From: Augochlora pura
Lineage: Eukaryota; Arthropoda; Insecta; Hymenoptera; Halictidae
Reading direction: 5' to 3'
Length of the DNA: 64,000 bases
Assembly: GCF_028453695.1 (NCBI RefSeq)
Contig: NC_135774.1
Coordinates: 8,308,001 to 8,372,000, forward strand
The notes under the pieces were generated by a model. It ran no database searches and was not told where the DNA came from. It saw nothing but the letters and a program-made list of their open reading frames with translations. Shown piece by piece: positions 12,438-23,500 of the stretch. Numbering within the stretch: position 1 is the first letter of the stretch; each line of letters starts with the position of its first letter. The translations under genes were made by a program, and so were the position numbers.

Positions 12438-15400
12438 GTAAATTATATTTCTCTTGTGATGATCGCTCAAGGACCTACGGGTCATCGGTTTAATTCGATC
12501 CTTGTAGTCCCGTACATTTCGTTATCCTTTTTGTGAAAATCAAACACACTTTGGCAAACCTTCAAGATTCTCGATATAGTTGAAACTCAATAATATTTAA
12601 TATTTGATATTTAGTTAATTAATATTTTTTTATTAGCAATAAATCTTGTTCTTCAATTGATGGAAATACACTATTAACGATATTTTGATATCCTAATTAG
12701 GATAATATACCATTAACACTTTTGATATCTCGTTCATGAAAATAAACCATTAAAACGTCAAGTGCTAAATATCAAATCCAGAAATACCCACAATGCCCGT
12801 GTTATAATTTACCATAGTAATCGTTAGTTTTAATCTTTTGCATTCTGAAGGTCCTAAAAATCTTAAATAATTTTAAAAATAAAAACGAATTGCAAAGCTA
12901 AGTTAAAAATTGAAATCGCGTACCTGGTGAATATAATTTGCAAAATGGTGAATACAATTTGCTAAATGGTAAATATAATTCTCAAAATGATAAACGTAAT
13001 TTGTGTAATAGAGAATTTCATTTGCATATTGGTAAATTTGATTGGAAGCTGGAATGATTACAATTTGCAAAAAAGAATTAATTTAGATTGCAAAAGTGTG
13101 AATTTTGAAAAAAAAAAAATGCGAAATTTGGTACAAGAAAGGTGAAACTTGTTTGCCAAATGGTGAATGCTATTTTCAAAATGATAAATTTAAAGTGACA
13201 AAGGTAGAATATAATTTGCAAAATGGTAAATTTCATTCGTAAAGGAGTGAATATTATTTGCGGAATCCGATAAGAAAGAAACTGAACAGAATCCGCAAAG
13301 GAATGGGTTTGAAATACATAATCGGTAGTGTTAATTCCAGAGTTTCCAAAGTAAGCCACGAGGCTATAAATTTACATAAACATCGCCAATTTGTTAATTG
13401 CATTTAGTAACGATCTAAATGACTGAGAGCAGGTATGTCGCGAACCATAAATCAGCGACCGCAGCTAATCCACGCGGCAGACTGGAAAAGCCATCTGTGT
13501 AAATAATAGACAAGACGGATGGTTTCGCCAGTCTGTTATTAAGAAATCTCTTATTTTCTTACACCCTCTTCTCCGTGGGCCAGAACGAAACGAGGCCCAT
13601 TAATCACAGACGAGATTAATAAATCTCTATTCCGCTGTTATACCGAAATTAATTTCACTTTAGCTTAATGTTTCCATCGCGCGTCATCGAGTACTTTATG
13701 CTCGTAGATAGCACAATTTCGTAGAACTCTTCGAAACGTTACACTAACTAATATTGTTATATAACATGTCTTTCCCTGTTCAGAAAAAATTGTAAAAATT
13801 AATTTTTGTTTTAATTTTAAACCTTTCCATTGCGAGGTAAAATTCTAAGGATTCCCGATAGGAGATTATAAACTAAACTTTCATTTTAAAACCGTCAAGC
13901 TGAGATAATATTATTATTAACGATGACTAAAATTGTTGGAGCACCGATGTACTGATATCAATTTTTCATTTTATTTCAGCGTTCCTATCTTCAAAAACTT
14001 ACCCGAGGAAACGTTAATCAAAATTTCGGACGTCTTGGAAGAGGTGAGATTTACATATTTAATTGATATTTTGGAAGTTCGTGCAATTTTATTATTGCAT
14101 ACAGACTACACTATTACGTATTTTCTATTCTATTAGCTTTCCTACCAGTTGATGAATCCATGGGGTGAGCTATTATAATATTTTACAATTGTACTTTCTT
14201 AGCAGCCTTTGCGGCTGTTGTCGCATTATCTTTTTTAATGAATAAGCTCGATTAATGTTATGTTCAATGTAACATAAATTTTCAATCGTTGATTGAAGAC
14301 GGTTTATTCCTTTTTAGTTAGACAATGTAGTTGGTTAATGACTAGACTGTGGATTTCATTAATTCTTATTTATGCATTATGTTAGAAATGATCATGTCGC
14401 ATTCTCTTCAATTTATTAAAATCGTTAAAAGAAAACGTTATTTAATTTCTGATTTTTACGACTTAAAAATTTCTATTTTTCATATAAATCCACACTCCGT
14501 TAATAACATTTGCTGAAACATTCTCTCCACAGTGACAGAGTTATGACAAACAATACATTTTACAATAGTATTTGAACGAAAACGTTGAAATGTAATTAGA
14601 AAAAAATATGTTCACTGGGTAAGCTGTTAAAAACGTTTTTATAACTTTTGAACATTTGTTCATTTGCTGTATAAGTACATCGAACCTGCATTCTATTTTG
14701 TTATTTCTGATATCGTGTGTCATCTGATCCGTTTCTGACTTTGTTGTGTATTCTGTTCTCTAGACATTCTACAACAATGGAGACTACATAATCAGACAAG
14801 GAGCAAGAGGAGACACATTCTTCATTATAAGCAGAGGTCAAGTGCGTGTAACGATAAAGCAACCTGACAGTCCAGAAGACAAATACATCAGGACGCTTGG
14901 CAAAGGCGATTTCTTCGGTGAAAAAGCTCTCCAAGGGTAAATATATTTCTTTAATTCCTTTACCGTGCTTTCCAAAAAGCCGTTATTCATTACCTATGAC
15001 ATTGAAAAACTTCTCGTAGTTCATATAAAAATCAATAAAGTATGAAAGCAATGTGTCAAAGCAGTGTGTCCGTAATTACGTATAAACAATCTGATAGCTA
15101 GTATATATATACTAGATTAGATTTGCAATATTTATGATCAACCTGTAGATCTTTATACATTTATATTGTATATTTGTTAAATGAAATTAAACATAATAAG
15201 TATGCATACACAATGTTTAATATTTTTGTCTACAGGTTTCCAAATTGGAAAAAGTAAACTTTTTATTTTACCTTTTGTAAAATTTTTGTAAAATAGTATA
15301 TTCTTGTTGACAAATAGCTAAACTGTATCCTTTCTTGTTCGAATAATTAGGATTCTAAACATGTCTTAAGATCTGCGTTATTATAATTTATTTTATACAA

Positions 15401-18400
15401 GAAATTAGTATTATTATAAATAATGATTAATGTCGTAATTATAAGATAATCTACATTTGGCATACATTGAAACTATGAGACCTAATTATAGTAGAACCTC
15501 GTTTGTCCAAAGTTCTAATACCTTTTATCATCCTGTTATTGTCCAATCCTCTTTCAGATATAAATAATTCGATGGAATTCTAAGAACATCCATATATAAT
15601 TCCATTTATTGTAACAATGCAGTATATTATAATAATGCTACTTATGATAACAATTTATTATAACACTTTATCCAAGTAACAGTTTCATTATCCGAACGTC
15701 CACGTTCTTCTAATTCGTTCGGATAACCGAGGTCCTATTATACTACCGTCTCTTTGAACGTCGCGAAAGCCATTGAAGATTATAAGGGTTAATTAAGAAC
15801 GAACTCACGGTATATGTTGCGTCAAGGTTTTTACAATTCCGCGTGCACGGAAAAAGAATAAGAAAACCTTCAGAGATATTGCAGGTGTTGAAAAAGATAT
15901 AATTAAAAAGAATCGTTGGAAGGAAAAATGGAGAGTGAGATAAAAACGGGGTTCAGAGTGAGAAGTTAAAAGACGCGTAGACTTACCTCGATGCTTAAAA
16001 TGGAAATAGACGTCATGAGAACAAAGGGCAGCAGTGTAAAGGAGATAATTGGCAGAATAAGAAGGGTGAACCATCAAACATTTATTGCTGGAACAGGATG
16101 CGGGAGTCTTAAGAAATGGAGTATAGAATTATGAGTAATTGGAAATTAACCCTGCGATGATAGCACTGTGTTTCCTGAGACTATGAAATATTGTTTTGGG
16201 ATTTGTCTAAAAATCTTGTCAAAATTTATTAAAGTACTTTTAGGTATGCAGTGCACACGGATTTTTCTGAAAATCTTATAAAAATTTATTAAAATACTCT
16301 TGCTGTGTAGTTCAAAGGTAGAAATGTTGCACTGGAATTATTCTGGATAAATGAAAAGCTGGAGTTAATAAATGAGTTGGTTAGTGATGAAATTAAAACA
16401 ATTTGCGAATACAATGTTCATAATTCCCCATAATACTTTTTTCCATTGTAAAAATCGCTGAGCACATAAACAGCTGTTGTAAAAACAATGGTTGACAGGC
16501 ATGGTACAATAGATTAAAGTAAACTACATTTTTAATATAAAACGTAGTCAATTAAAATAAATCTTTAATATATAATTTCATTACAATAACAGATTTCTAA
16601 TTAAATTTCTATCAAAAATCTATTACAATTAAAATTTGGAATGTAAATTCGATGCAATCAAATTTTACATTAAAAATGTATTATATCAATAAACTATACC
16701 AGTTCATAAACATTTCATATAAACTATACCAGTAATAAAAATCTATTATAACATAAAATTTTTTCTATTACATAATATATATATATATATATACATAAAT
16801 ACTTATCAAATACCTATACACAAATACAAGAAATTGTTTCAATACATAGCAGGATTTTAGGATCATTATTTACGTATCTCGAACTTTGAATCTTGGAAGG
16901 CTTATTAATAAATGTTTTCGGGATGTAAAATTTCAACATTTAATATTGTCCACGATAGACAGATTTCTAGCCAACTCTGCAAGATGTTTCTATATAAATG
17001 TATGTATCTGACGTGTTCGCAGAGATGATCTGAGGACAGCGAATATCATCGCCGACGATCCAGAAGGTGTGAGCTGTCTGGTGATAGATCGTGAAACGTT
17101 CAATCAGCTGATTTCGTCCCTGGACGAGATCCGTACGCGGTACAGAGACGAGCTGGCAGCAGGAAGAAGGTGAGCGTCTGCTTAATTCGCGAATGGTAAC
17201 GCTATCGCGTTGGTAACAGCGTCGTTGTTATTAATCACGTTAGCTCTCGTTACTGCTAATTATACGCGGCTGTAATCGCGCGTGAATCGTTCGTTAAACT
17301 CCCCGTCTCTGTGCGTTGTGTTTCACGCTTGCCACTAGGATGGAAGAATAGAGTGCACGATCTCAGTGTAAGTTATGGTTCGGCAATTAAGTTAACGTTT
17401 CGTTTTTTCTAAAACCCGCCGGCAATTTGCATTAATTGCCGGTTCCTCGCAATGAGGTGAACTCTTGGGAAAGGGAGGATGCTAGGAAATCCTTCCGAGT
17501 ATTATTAAATGGCAGTGCATGATGGCGGTATCGGGGGAACCAGATGGTTATTTCATACGAATCTGGAAATTCGAACATTTTTTTGTTGCATTGGTTTTCG
17601 ATTACCCACCGAATATTAATTCTTCGTTGTACATTCGTTTGTTTTCGCTTGACAAACAATTATGTTTATTAAATGGCGTGTTCGTCGAAATTTTCATCGA
17701 ACGGTTCACATCACATCAATCTTGTCAGACATTTAATTTCGACGAGCGAAACGTCGACTTAATTTCGACTTTTTTCCAATTTTTATCTCTATTTATTTCT
17801 TCTTGTTGCGGTCACTTTTTACTCCGTGTCTCGGGAGTCAAGAATATTCTTGAAAACGTCTTATTTGACAACTATAATTGCCATTTTCACTTGTCTTTTA
17901 AATCTCAATGCCCGCGAAGATACTTTCTTACATTTCCACTTATACACATAAGAAAGCTGAAATACGAAGTAACAGAACCAACGTTATTATACTAAGCTTA
18001 TATTAAGCTTTGCCTTCTGTTTCGAAACCTAAATGCCGCCATCTTTGTTAGAATATAAAGTTTTGAATTCAAGGACAAAACGATTAAGCGAAATCTTTTG
18101 GAAATACTATAAAATGAGCCGACTCATGATGAAGATAATGTTTGAACGCAGATTGAACGAGGAATTCAGAGAACTGAGGCTGCAAGACCTACGGCCATTG
18201 GCCACCCTTGGAGTGGGCGGTTTTGGAAGAGTCGAATTAGTTCAAATATCTGGCGACAGTTCGAGATCCTTCGCCCTGAAGCAGATGAAAAAGGCGCAGA
18301 TCGTCGAGACGAGACAGCAGCAACATATTATGTCCGAGAAGAGGATCATGGGCGAAGCCGATTGCGACTTCATAGTGAAGCTGTTCAAAACCTTCAAGGA

Positions 18401-20304
18401 CAGGAAGTACCTTTACATGCTAATGGAGGCCTGTCTCGGCGGGGAGCTGTGGACGGTGCTTAGGGACAAAGGACATTTCGACGACGGGACAACGCGGTTT
18501 TACACTGCCTGCGTTGTCGAGGCTTTCGATTATCTTCATTCTCGGAACATCATTTACAGAGATCTCAAACCAGAGAATCTTCTTCTTGATAGCCAAGGGT
18601 AAGGTCGGACAAAATAAGATTACTGTCACCGTGTAACAGTGAACGAGACTAATAAATTAAAGGATCACTAAAACACTGACAAATACGGGTAAATAAACTG
18701 ATGTAACTTCGATTTTTGTTGCACAAAGGAGTGGCAGGCTGTTTTAGAGGGATGTTTCCTCTTTATAGTGATCTTGAAAAAATTGACTTACAATCTTTTT
18801 GTCGGCGTTTTAGCGAATTCTACATGAAAAGTGAACCACAAACTTTTTATGGAAACGACAGATTAACAAGACGTGTATAATTTATTATATAATTATAGAT
18901 TAAAAGAAACTGAGAATACGGATGTTTAAATTATTAAAGGAGAAGATGTATACTTAGTTACTAGGTCTTGCAATTGATGAGGACAATTTTTATTTTGCAT
19001 GAAGATGCGCAATATAGTAGATATTACATACTGTATGTAATTCAAAACCAAATTAAAAATGAAATCAAATTTGCCTATTTCCCTCTTTAAATATTAGAAT
19101 TAATGTAAATATAATTAAGCAATTCTAATTAACAATTTATCTTCACAGATACGTTAAACTTGTCGACTTCGGCTTCGCCAAGCATTTGGATCACGGAAGA
19201 AAAACATGGACTTTCTGCGGCACACCTGAGTATGTTGCACCTGAAGTCATTCTAAATAAAGGACACGACATCAGCGCTGACTATTGGTCCCTTGGTGTTT
19301 TAATGTTTGAACTTCTCACGGGTACACCACCGTTCACTGGCGGCGATCCAATGAGAACTTATAACATTATTCTAAAAGGAATTGACGCCATCGAATTCCC
19401 GAGATCGATTACACGGAACGCAACAGCACTGATTAAGAAGCTTTGCAGGTAAAAGCTGGACTCTACTACTGCTCAATTGTATAATAATACCAATAGATAT
19501 AGCTTCTTCTAAGCGCTACTTAATATTTTTCATAATTTTAACTTACGATGATGGTGCATAATATAATGTATGTTTTTTATAGTAATATATAATATATAAA
19601 TTTATAGTAATCATTGGACACATAAAAAGAAACTATGAGTTAAAAAGTTTCATGAATATAAACTATTATGGAATGATGACATTTCAAACTCACCTGTTTT
19701 AGTACGCTCAACAATTAGTGATTTAAACTTTAAATTGTTTATTGTTCTTATTTATATGCTATTATTCATTATTTTTAGTATATAATTCTCTTTATTATTT
19801 ACGTTATTACATTGAGACATCTTACGAACTATTAACTATACAAGTATAAGTGATTTTTAAACAAACTAATTATACTTTAATCCGCATTCTAATGTTCCAC
19901 AATATATTTCCTATATTTATTTATTTACTTATTTTAAATTAAGATGACTGAAAACAATTAAACATTTACTTATTTACAGGGACAATCCAGCAGAGCGTCT
20001 TGGTTATCAAAAGGGTGGTATTAGCGAAATACAAAAACACAAGTAAGTATGACTTTACATTATATACTTGTAAAATTTATGAATTTTCTAATTATGATAT
20101 TATGAGAGTTATATTTTAACACCGACTTTTATGTTTAGATGGTTTGATGGTTTCAATTGGGAAGGTCTGAGATCACGGACCCTCGAACCACCGATTATGC
20201 CGCGTGTCCAAGGTGCCACGGACACCACAAACTTTGACGAGTACCCACCGGATTCAGATCCACCACCGCCAGACGATATATCCGGATGGGACAATGATTT
20301 CTAG
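12218..20304 (+). CDS. for: cGMP-dependent protein kinase (foraging/PKG), 3' part, 8 exons
   Basis: Serine/threonine kinase activated by cGMP; in insects the foraging gene sets feeding and behavioural state. Exons join as 12218-12437, 13980-14043, 14764-14936, 17023-17169, 18152-18598, 19149-19448, 19980-20042 and 20139-20304, giving 525 residues after a split first codon. Domains in order: end of cyclic-nucleotide site A (GELAILYNCKRTATI), complete site B (GEKALQG...DDLRTANII), then the kinase with glycine loop GVGGFGRVEL, ATP lysine in FALKQ, YRDLKPEN catalytic loop, DFG, activation-loop Thr in TWTFCGTPE and APE. Both sites have Arg-Thr-Ala, the Thr that favours cGMP over cAMP. The AGC tail ends in WDNDF. 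The coiled-coil/autoinhibitory N-terminus and the start of site A are absent: their exons probably lie upstream of the window, as no match was seen in 1-12217. Family assignment is very sure; exon ends are read by eye. Confidence 0.95.
12936..13260. repeat. About 21-bp degenerate repeat inside a PKG intron
   Basis: ATAATTTGCAAAATGGTGA and variants recur about ten times in the intron after PKG exon a. A period near a multiple of three keeps a minus-strand frame open for 93 codons, which is therefore a repeat artefact. Confidence 0.65.
13980..14043 (+). CDS. for: PKG exon b: linker into cGMP site B
   Basis: A 64-bp exon after TTATTTCAG, ending GAG before GTGAGA. It encodes VPIFKNLPEETLIKISDVL, the conserved hinge between sites A and B. 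Confidence 0.92.
14764..14936 (+). CDS. for: PKG exon c: cGMP site B, first half
   Basis: Acceptor CTCTAG, donor GGGTAAAT. Encodes TFYNNGDYIIRQGARGDT through LGKGDFFGEKALQ. The split Gly codon is completed in exon d. Confidence 0.93.
16190..16320. repeat. About 65-bp direct duplication in a PKG intron
   Basis: AAAATCTTGTCAAAATTTATT and AAAATCTTATAAAAATTTATT blocks repeat with similar flanks. Confidence 0.5.
16773..16794. repeat. (AT)n microsatellite
   Basis: An uninterrupted alternating TA/AT run of about 20 bases within the PKG intron before exon d. Confidence 0.8.
17023..17169 (+). CDS. for: PKG exon d: cGMP site B, second half
   Basis: Acceptor TTCGCAG, donor AAGGTGAGC. Encodes DDLRTANIIADDPEG, with the cGMP-type Arg-Thr-Ala, then SCLVIDRETFNQLISSLDEI and the linker to the kinase. 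Confidence 0.93.
17519..17995 (+). other. 158-codon open frame inside a PKG intron
   Basis: ATG-initiated frame ending just before PKG exon e. It is rich in Phe, Ile, Ser and Leu with no motif I recognise, no repeats and no signal-peptide pattern. Long for AT-rich intron sequence, but probably noncoding. Confidence 0.2.
18152..18598 (+). CDS. for: PKG exon e: kinase N-lobe and catalytic loop
   Basis: Encodes RLNEEFRELRLQDLRPL, glycine loop GVGGFGRVEL, the FALKQ lysine, and YRDLKPENLLLD. The donor is GGGTAAGG. The acceptor GAACGCAG has a poor pyrimidine tract, and the same frame is open upstream to 18033, so an alternative start or an extended exon is possible (see finding). Confidence 0.92.
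19149..19448 (+). CDS. for: PKG exon f: DFG, activation loop, C-lobe
   Basis: Acceptor CTTCACAG, donor AGGTAAAA. Contains LVDFGFAK, the phosphorylatable Thr in TWTFCGTPEYVAPEV, DYWSLGVLMFELLTG and TRNATALIKKLC. Confidence 0.94.
19980..20042 (+). CDS. for: PKG exon g: kinase C-lobe end
   Basis: A 63-bp exon after TTATTTACAG, ending before GTAAGT. Encodes DNPAERLGYQKGGISEIQKH, the conserved Arg-containing end of the kinase fold. Confidence 0.92.
20139..20304 (+). CDS. for: PKG terminal exon h: AGC C-terminal tail
   Basis: Acceptor ATGTTTAG. Encodes WFDGFNWEGLRSRTLEPPI, an acidic/proline stretch, and a final GWDNDF before the TAG stop at 20302-20304, matching the usual PKG C-terminus. Confidence 0.93.
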
Positions 20305-20748
20305 CGATTGTGAATGTCTATCTAAAGATATGATCTACTGTGAAGAGAAAATCAAAAGAATTTATTTCATGTTCAGAGGAACACAAAATAGTCGAGGAAC
20401 CGCTGAAAAAATATGACTGTCGACATCTGCATTTATTCTGTAAACTGCTACTATGTGACGTGTAAACAATCATATAATATCAGCTATACTGCAAGTAACG
20501 TGGACGATGGAGGAACTGGTTTGTGATAGAAAGTTACATCTTTAACAGCATTGTTTTCAAGTACCTCCCATTCACGTTGGTCTGTTCAATCGTCGGAAGT
20601 AAACGGAATAGTTTCTTATTGCATTATATATAGAGAGAGAAGAATTAACAAAAGCTACGATTTCAAAACACCGCCCAGTATCGAAGTGAACATAACGCGC
20701 GTCCAGCTTAGAGAATTTATACGACACGCATAGATCTGTGTTCCCTGA

Positions 20749-20754
20749 AATAAA
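20749..20754 (+). other. poly(A) signal candidate (PKG, proximal)
   Basis: AATAAA 445 bases after the PKG stop. A second AATAAA lies at 21092-21097. Which one is used cannot be told from sequence. Confidence 0.4.
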
Positions 20755-21091
20755 ACTTGTACGCACCACCATAAGACGCGCGTGAAAGCGTCAAGTGCCA
20801 TGCCTGTCAGAGGTAAAGTCAAAACCTACCCCCATGTGTAGTGCATCCCCGCGCGAAAGTGCACAAAACGTAGTCAGCTCAACCGGAAGTAAATTCTTGC
20901 CATCAGACTCGCACTGTGCACGCGACTTCGCGAGATAAACCATTGGAATCTTCATGTCCGGTTCATTGTTGTTTGATTCACTTTATAGTTTATTGTAATA
21001 ATCCTATTTTAATTAATTATGAGAAAAAAGTGACTCTTGTAAATAATTAATTATAAATATATTAAGTAATGTCCAATGTATATCGATATTG

Positions 21092-21097
21092 AATAAA
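21092..21097 (+). other. poly(A) signal candidate (PKG, distal)
   Basis: AATAAA followed by a T/G-containing stretch (GTTTGTAGCGG). It would give a 3' UTR of about 0.8 kb and lies just before the minisatellite at about 21.3 kb. Confidence 0.4.
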
Positions 21098-21202
21098 GTT
21101 TGTAGCGGGAATGTCAGGGGAAGTGGTTGATAGAATGGATATATGCCACAGGATATATGGTTTACTGAGGACGAAAAGAGATATATTCTAATTAGCAGGT
21201 TA

Positions 21203-21629
21203 CAGGGTGTTACAGGTTTATACTTTGATCAATTTCCTTGCTAACTTCTATGGGGAGCAACGAAAGCAACTTTGATCAAATGGAACATCTACTACTATCA
21301 GGCGGCCGGCCTTCATGGCCGTCCTCTCCCAATAGATCTAAGCTACGCTGCAAGGCTATCATATCCCTATGTCCGGAAGGCGCCCGGCCTTCCTGGCCGT
21401 CCTCTCCAACCATCATGGTCACCGAAGAACCTCTACAGATCTCTACAGCGGGCGGCCGGCCTTCATGACCTCTGCCTTCATCTTCCTCTCCCTGACTACC
21501 CTGCAAGGCTATCGTATCCCTATGTCCGGATGGCGGCCGGCCATCATGGCCGTCCTCTCCCTGACTACCCTGTGAGCGGCCGTGGCTTACCTCGTCCTCT
21601 CTCACAGGTGTAGCGTCGAATCTGAGCAA
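21203..21629. repeat. GC-rich GGCCGGCC minisatellite
   Basis: Copies of a diverged unit containing CTGCAAGGCTATC, CCTATGTCCGGA and GGCCGGCC...TGGCCGTCCTCTCC occur at about 21301, 21390, 21453 and 21535. A TA-CAGGGTGTTACAGG transposon-like end lies at 21203. Because the unit is stop-free, several frames on both strands stay open; the minus frame repeats GEDGHEGRPPSGHRD. Confidence 0.7.
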
Positions 21630-22094
21630 GATCCCTCTATATATGCTACCTCGTTGCTAGCCATGAACCGTTAATAACAATTTGGTAACTAAGAAGTTTG
21701 CCACGTCTCGATGCTTCTAGAAAGTTCGATCGTGGTCAACGGAATTATCGATTGGTCCAGAAATAGCCTCAATGACGATAGTCTTTTGTCTTCTTCTCCT
21801 TTCGCCTCGTTACAAGTTTTATTAATGCTAACTGCATTCAATGTGTCTCCTTTAATCCATGTAGAAATCTAAATTGAATTCAATTAGTGAGAATCGTACA
21901 ATAACTCGATGATTATAATAAATATGATGAAATATTTTAAAGTTAATTTATTCAGCACATTCTTCTAGGTTTTAATTTAAGTAAGGGACTATAAATTAGT
22001 TATTAATTTAAGTAAGGAATTTATTGTTTTTATAGTTTAGTTGCGGTTAATAGGAACCGTTGTTAGTGATTCTCATCTAGCTTTATAATCCTTA

Positions 22095-22374
22095 ACCGTT
22101 TGCGTACCACGAACCACTTTCGCGCTCTTCAGATTTTCTGTCGAGAAACGCCAGGGCATTTGGCCGAAACAGACAACTGACGGCCAACTTGAGCGCGGCT
22201 CCATTGTTTAACGCATTGAATATGGCAAGCGCTATCGCGCTCTTCGGTTTTTTTCGGCGCGTATTCGTAGGAGCGCTATCACGCTCTTCGGTTTTTTTCG
22301 GCACGTAATCGCGATCGCGCTCCTTGGCGCTTTTTCGATCGTGTTTTTTCAAAACCCACTGGTACGCAAACGGT
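22095..22374. mobile_element. 280-bp TIR element
   Basis: ACCGTTTGCGTACCA at 22095-22109 is inverted at 22360-22374 (TGGTACGCAAACGGT), a perfect 15-base pair. Inside, a phrase GCGCTATCGCGCTCTTCGG is duplicated near 22231 and 22273. The element is GC-richer than its flanks, so it is a good candidate nonautonomous transposon. Confidence 0.6.
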
Positions 22375-23230
22375 GTAAACTATGCCGTACAATCCATAAA
22401 GGTAAGAAGTTCTCACATATAGCGTAAATTTGTATAGTCTTTTGTACAGTGTTGCAATATTGTCGCGCCGCCTATGTATATACTTAATTATTGCGTAGAA
22501 CGTTCATAAAGATGCGTCCTTTATAATAAATTAACATAAATTCTTTATTAAAGTCAATTCTTGAGTTAGGTTTAGTTCTCATCGGATTAAAGAAGTTTTT
22601 CATAGATGAAATTTAAATTTCGTGACTGATTGCCGCTTACTACATAGGTTTTCACTTCCACAATCATCACATATAATTTAAATCAATATTTGTTACGAAA
22701 TTATCAAAATAATAAATAAGTTATTCCTGTTTAGTGTATACATGTTTTCTTCAAGAAAATTTATTATCAATTAAATTATTCGTTGGTAGGAAAAAGTAAT
22801 AATTGAATTTACATATAATACAAGGCAGCAGACTCTTCGTTAACATAATTTACAAACGTGAGCAATGTTAAAAATTTTCGATAAAATGGAAAACATTAAC
22901 TATCTACTCCCAGATATACATATTAGTCCAAATGATCCGTAGAACATAAATATGGTTTCAAATATTAAGAAGCCAGAAATTATAAATGTATTATTGAAAG
23001 AAGTTCAATTTCGTATACGCATTAATGGATTTGCGTATTCAAAAGTTTTTATCGCTGACTCAAGGTCGGCCACTACCCTAACTAATTCGGCGTGAAGATA
23101 ATCCCCAACCGTCAATTTGACTTTCCTTGAATGATTTACTCGGCTGCGTTCAGAAGCGACAGTTATGTTTCCGATATTTTCCGTCTATCACTTTAATTTT
23201 TAGATACTACATATTTCGTTGTTATATTTA

Positions 23231-23500
23231 ATCGGTACATTTACTCATTGGAGTTTTCGATCATTCGGTCATTTTGTCCATTGGTCATTTTTCCAATCGG
23301 TCATTCGCCTAATCGGCTACTTATTTAATCCGTTAATTAGCTAATCGGTTATTTGTCTAATCGATAATTTGATTCAGTCATTTATCTAATCGGTCATTTA
23401 CCTAATCAGCCATTTACCTAACCGGTCATTTACCTCACTGGTCATTTACCTAATCGGTCATTTGTCTAATAAATTATTTTCTTCAATCAATCATTTGAAC
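23231..23500. repeat. 16-bp minisatellite (GGTCATTTACCTAATC)
   Basis: About fourteen imperfect copies of a 16-base unit. The most regular run, GGTCATTTACCTAATC and variants, is at about 23380-23470. Confidence 0.8.

Noticed and set aside
13078..13359. 93-codon minus-strand frame
   Set aside because: It runs over the 21-bp repeat in the PKG intron; the period is a multiple of three, so the frame stays open by repetition.
21276..21629. 117-codon minus-strand frame with GEDGHEGRPP repeats
   Set aside because: It is explained by the minisatellite; plus-strand frames are equally open and there is no promoter or splice context.
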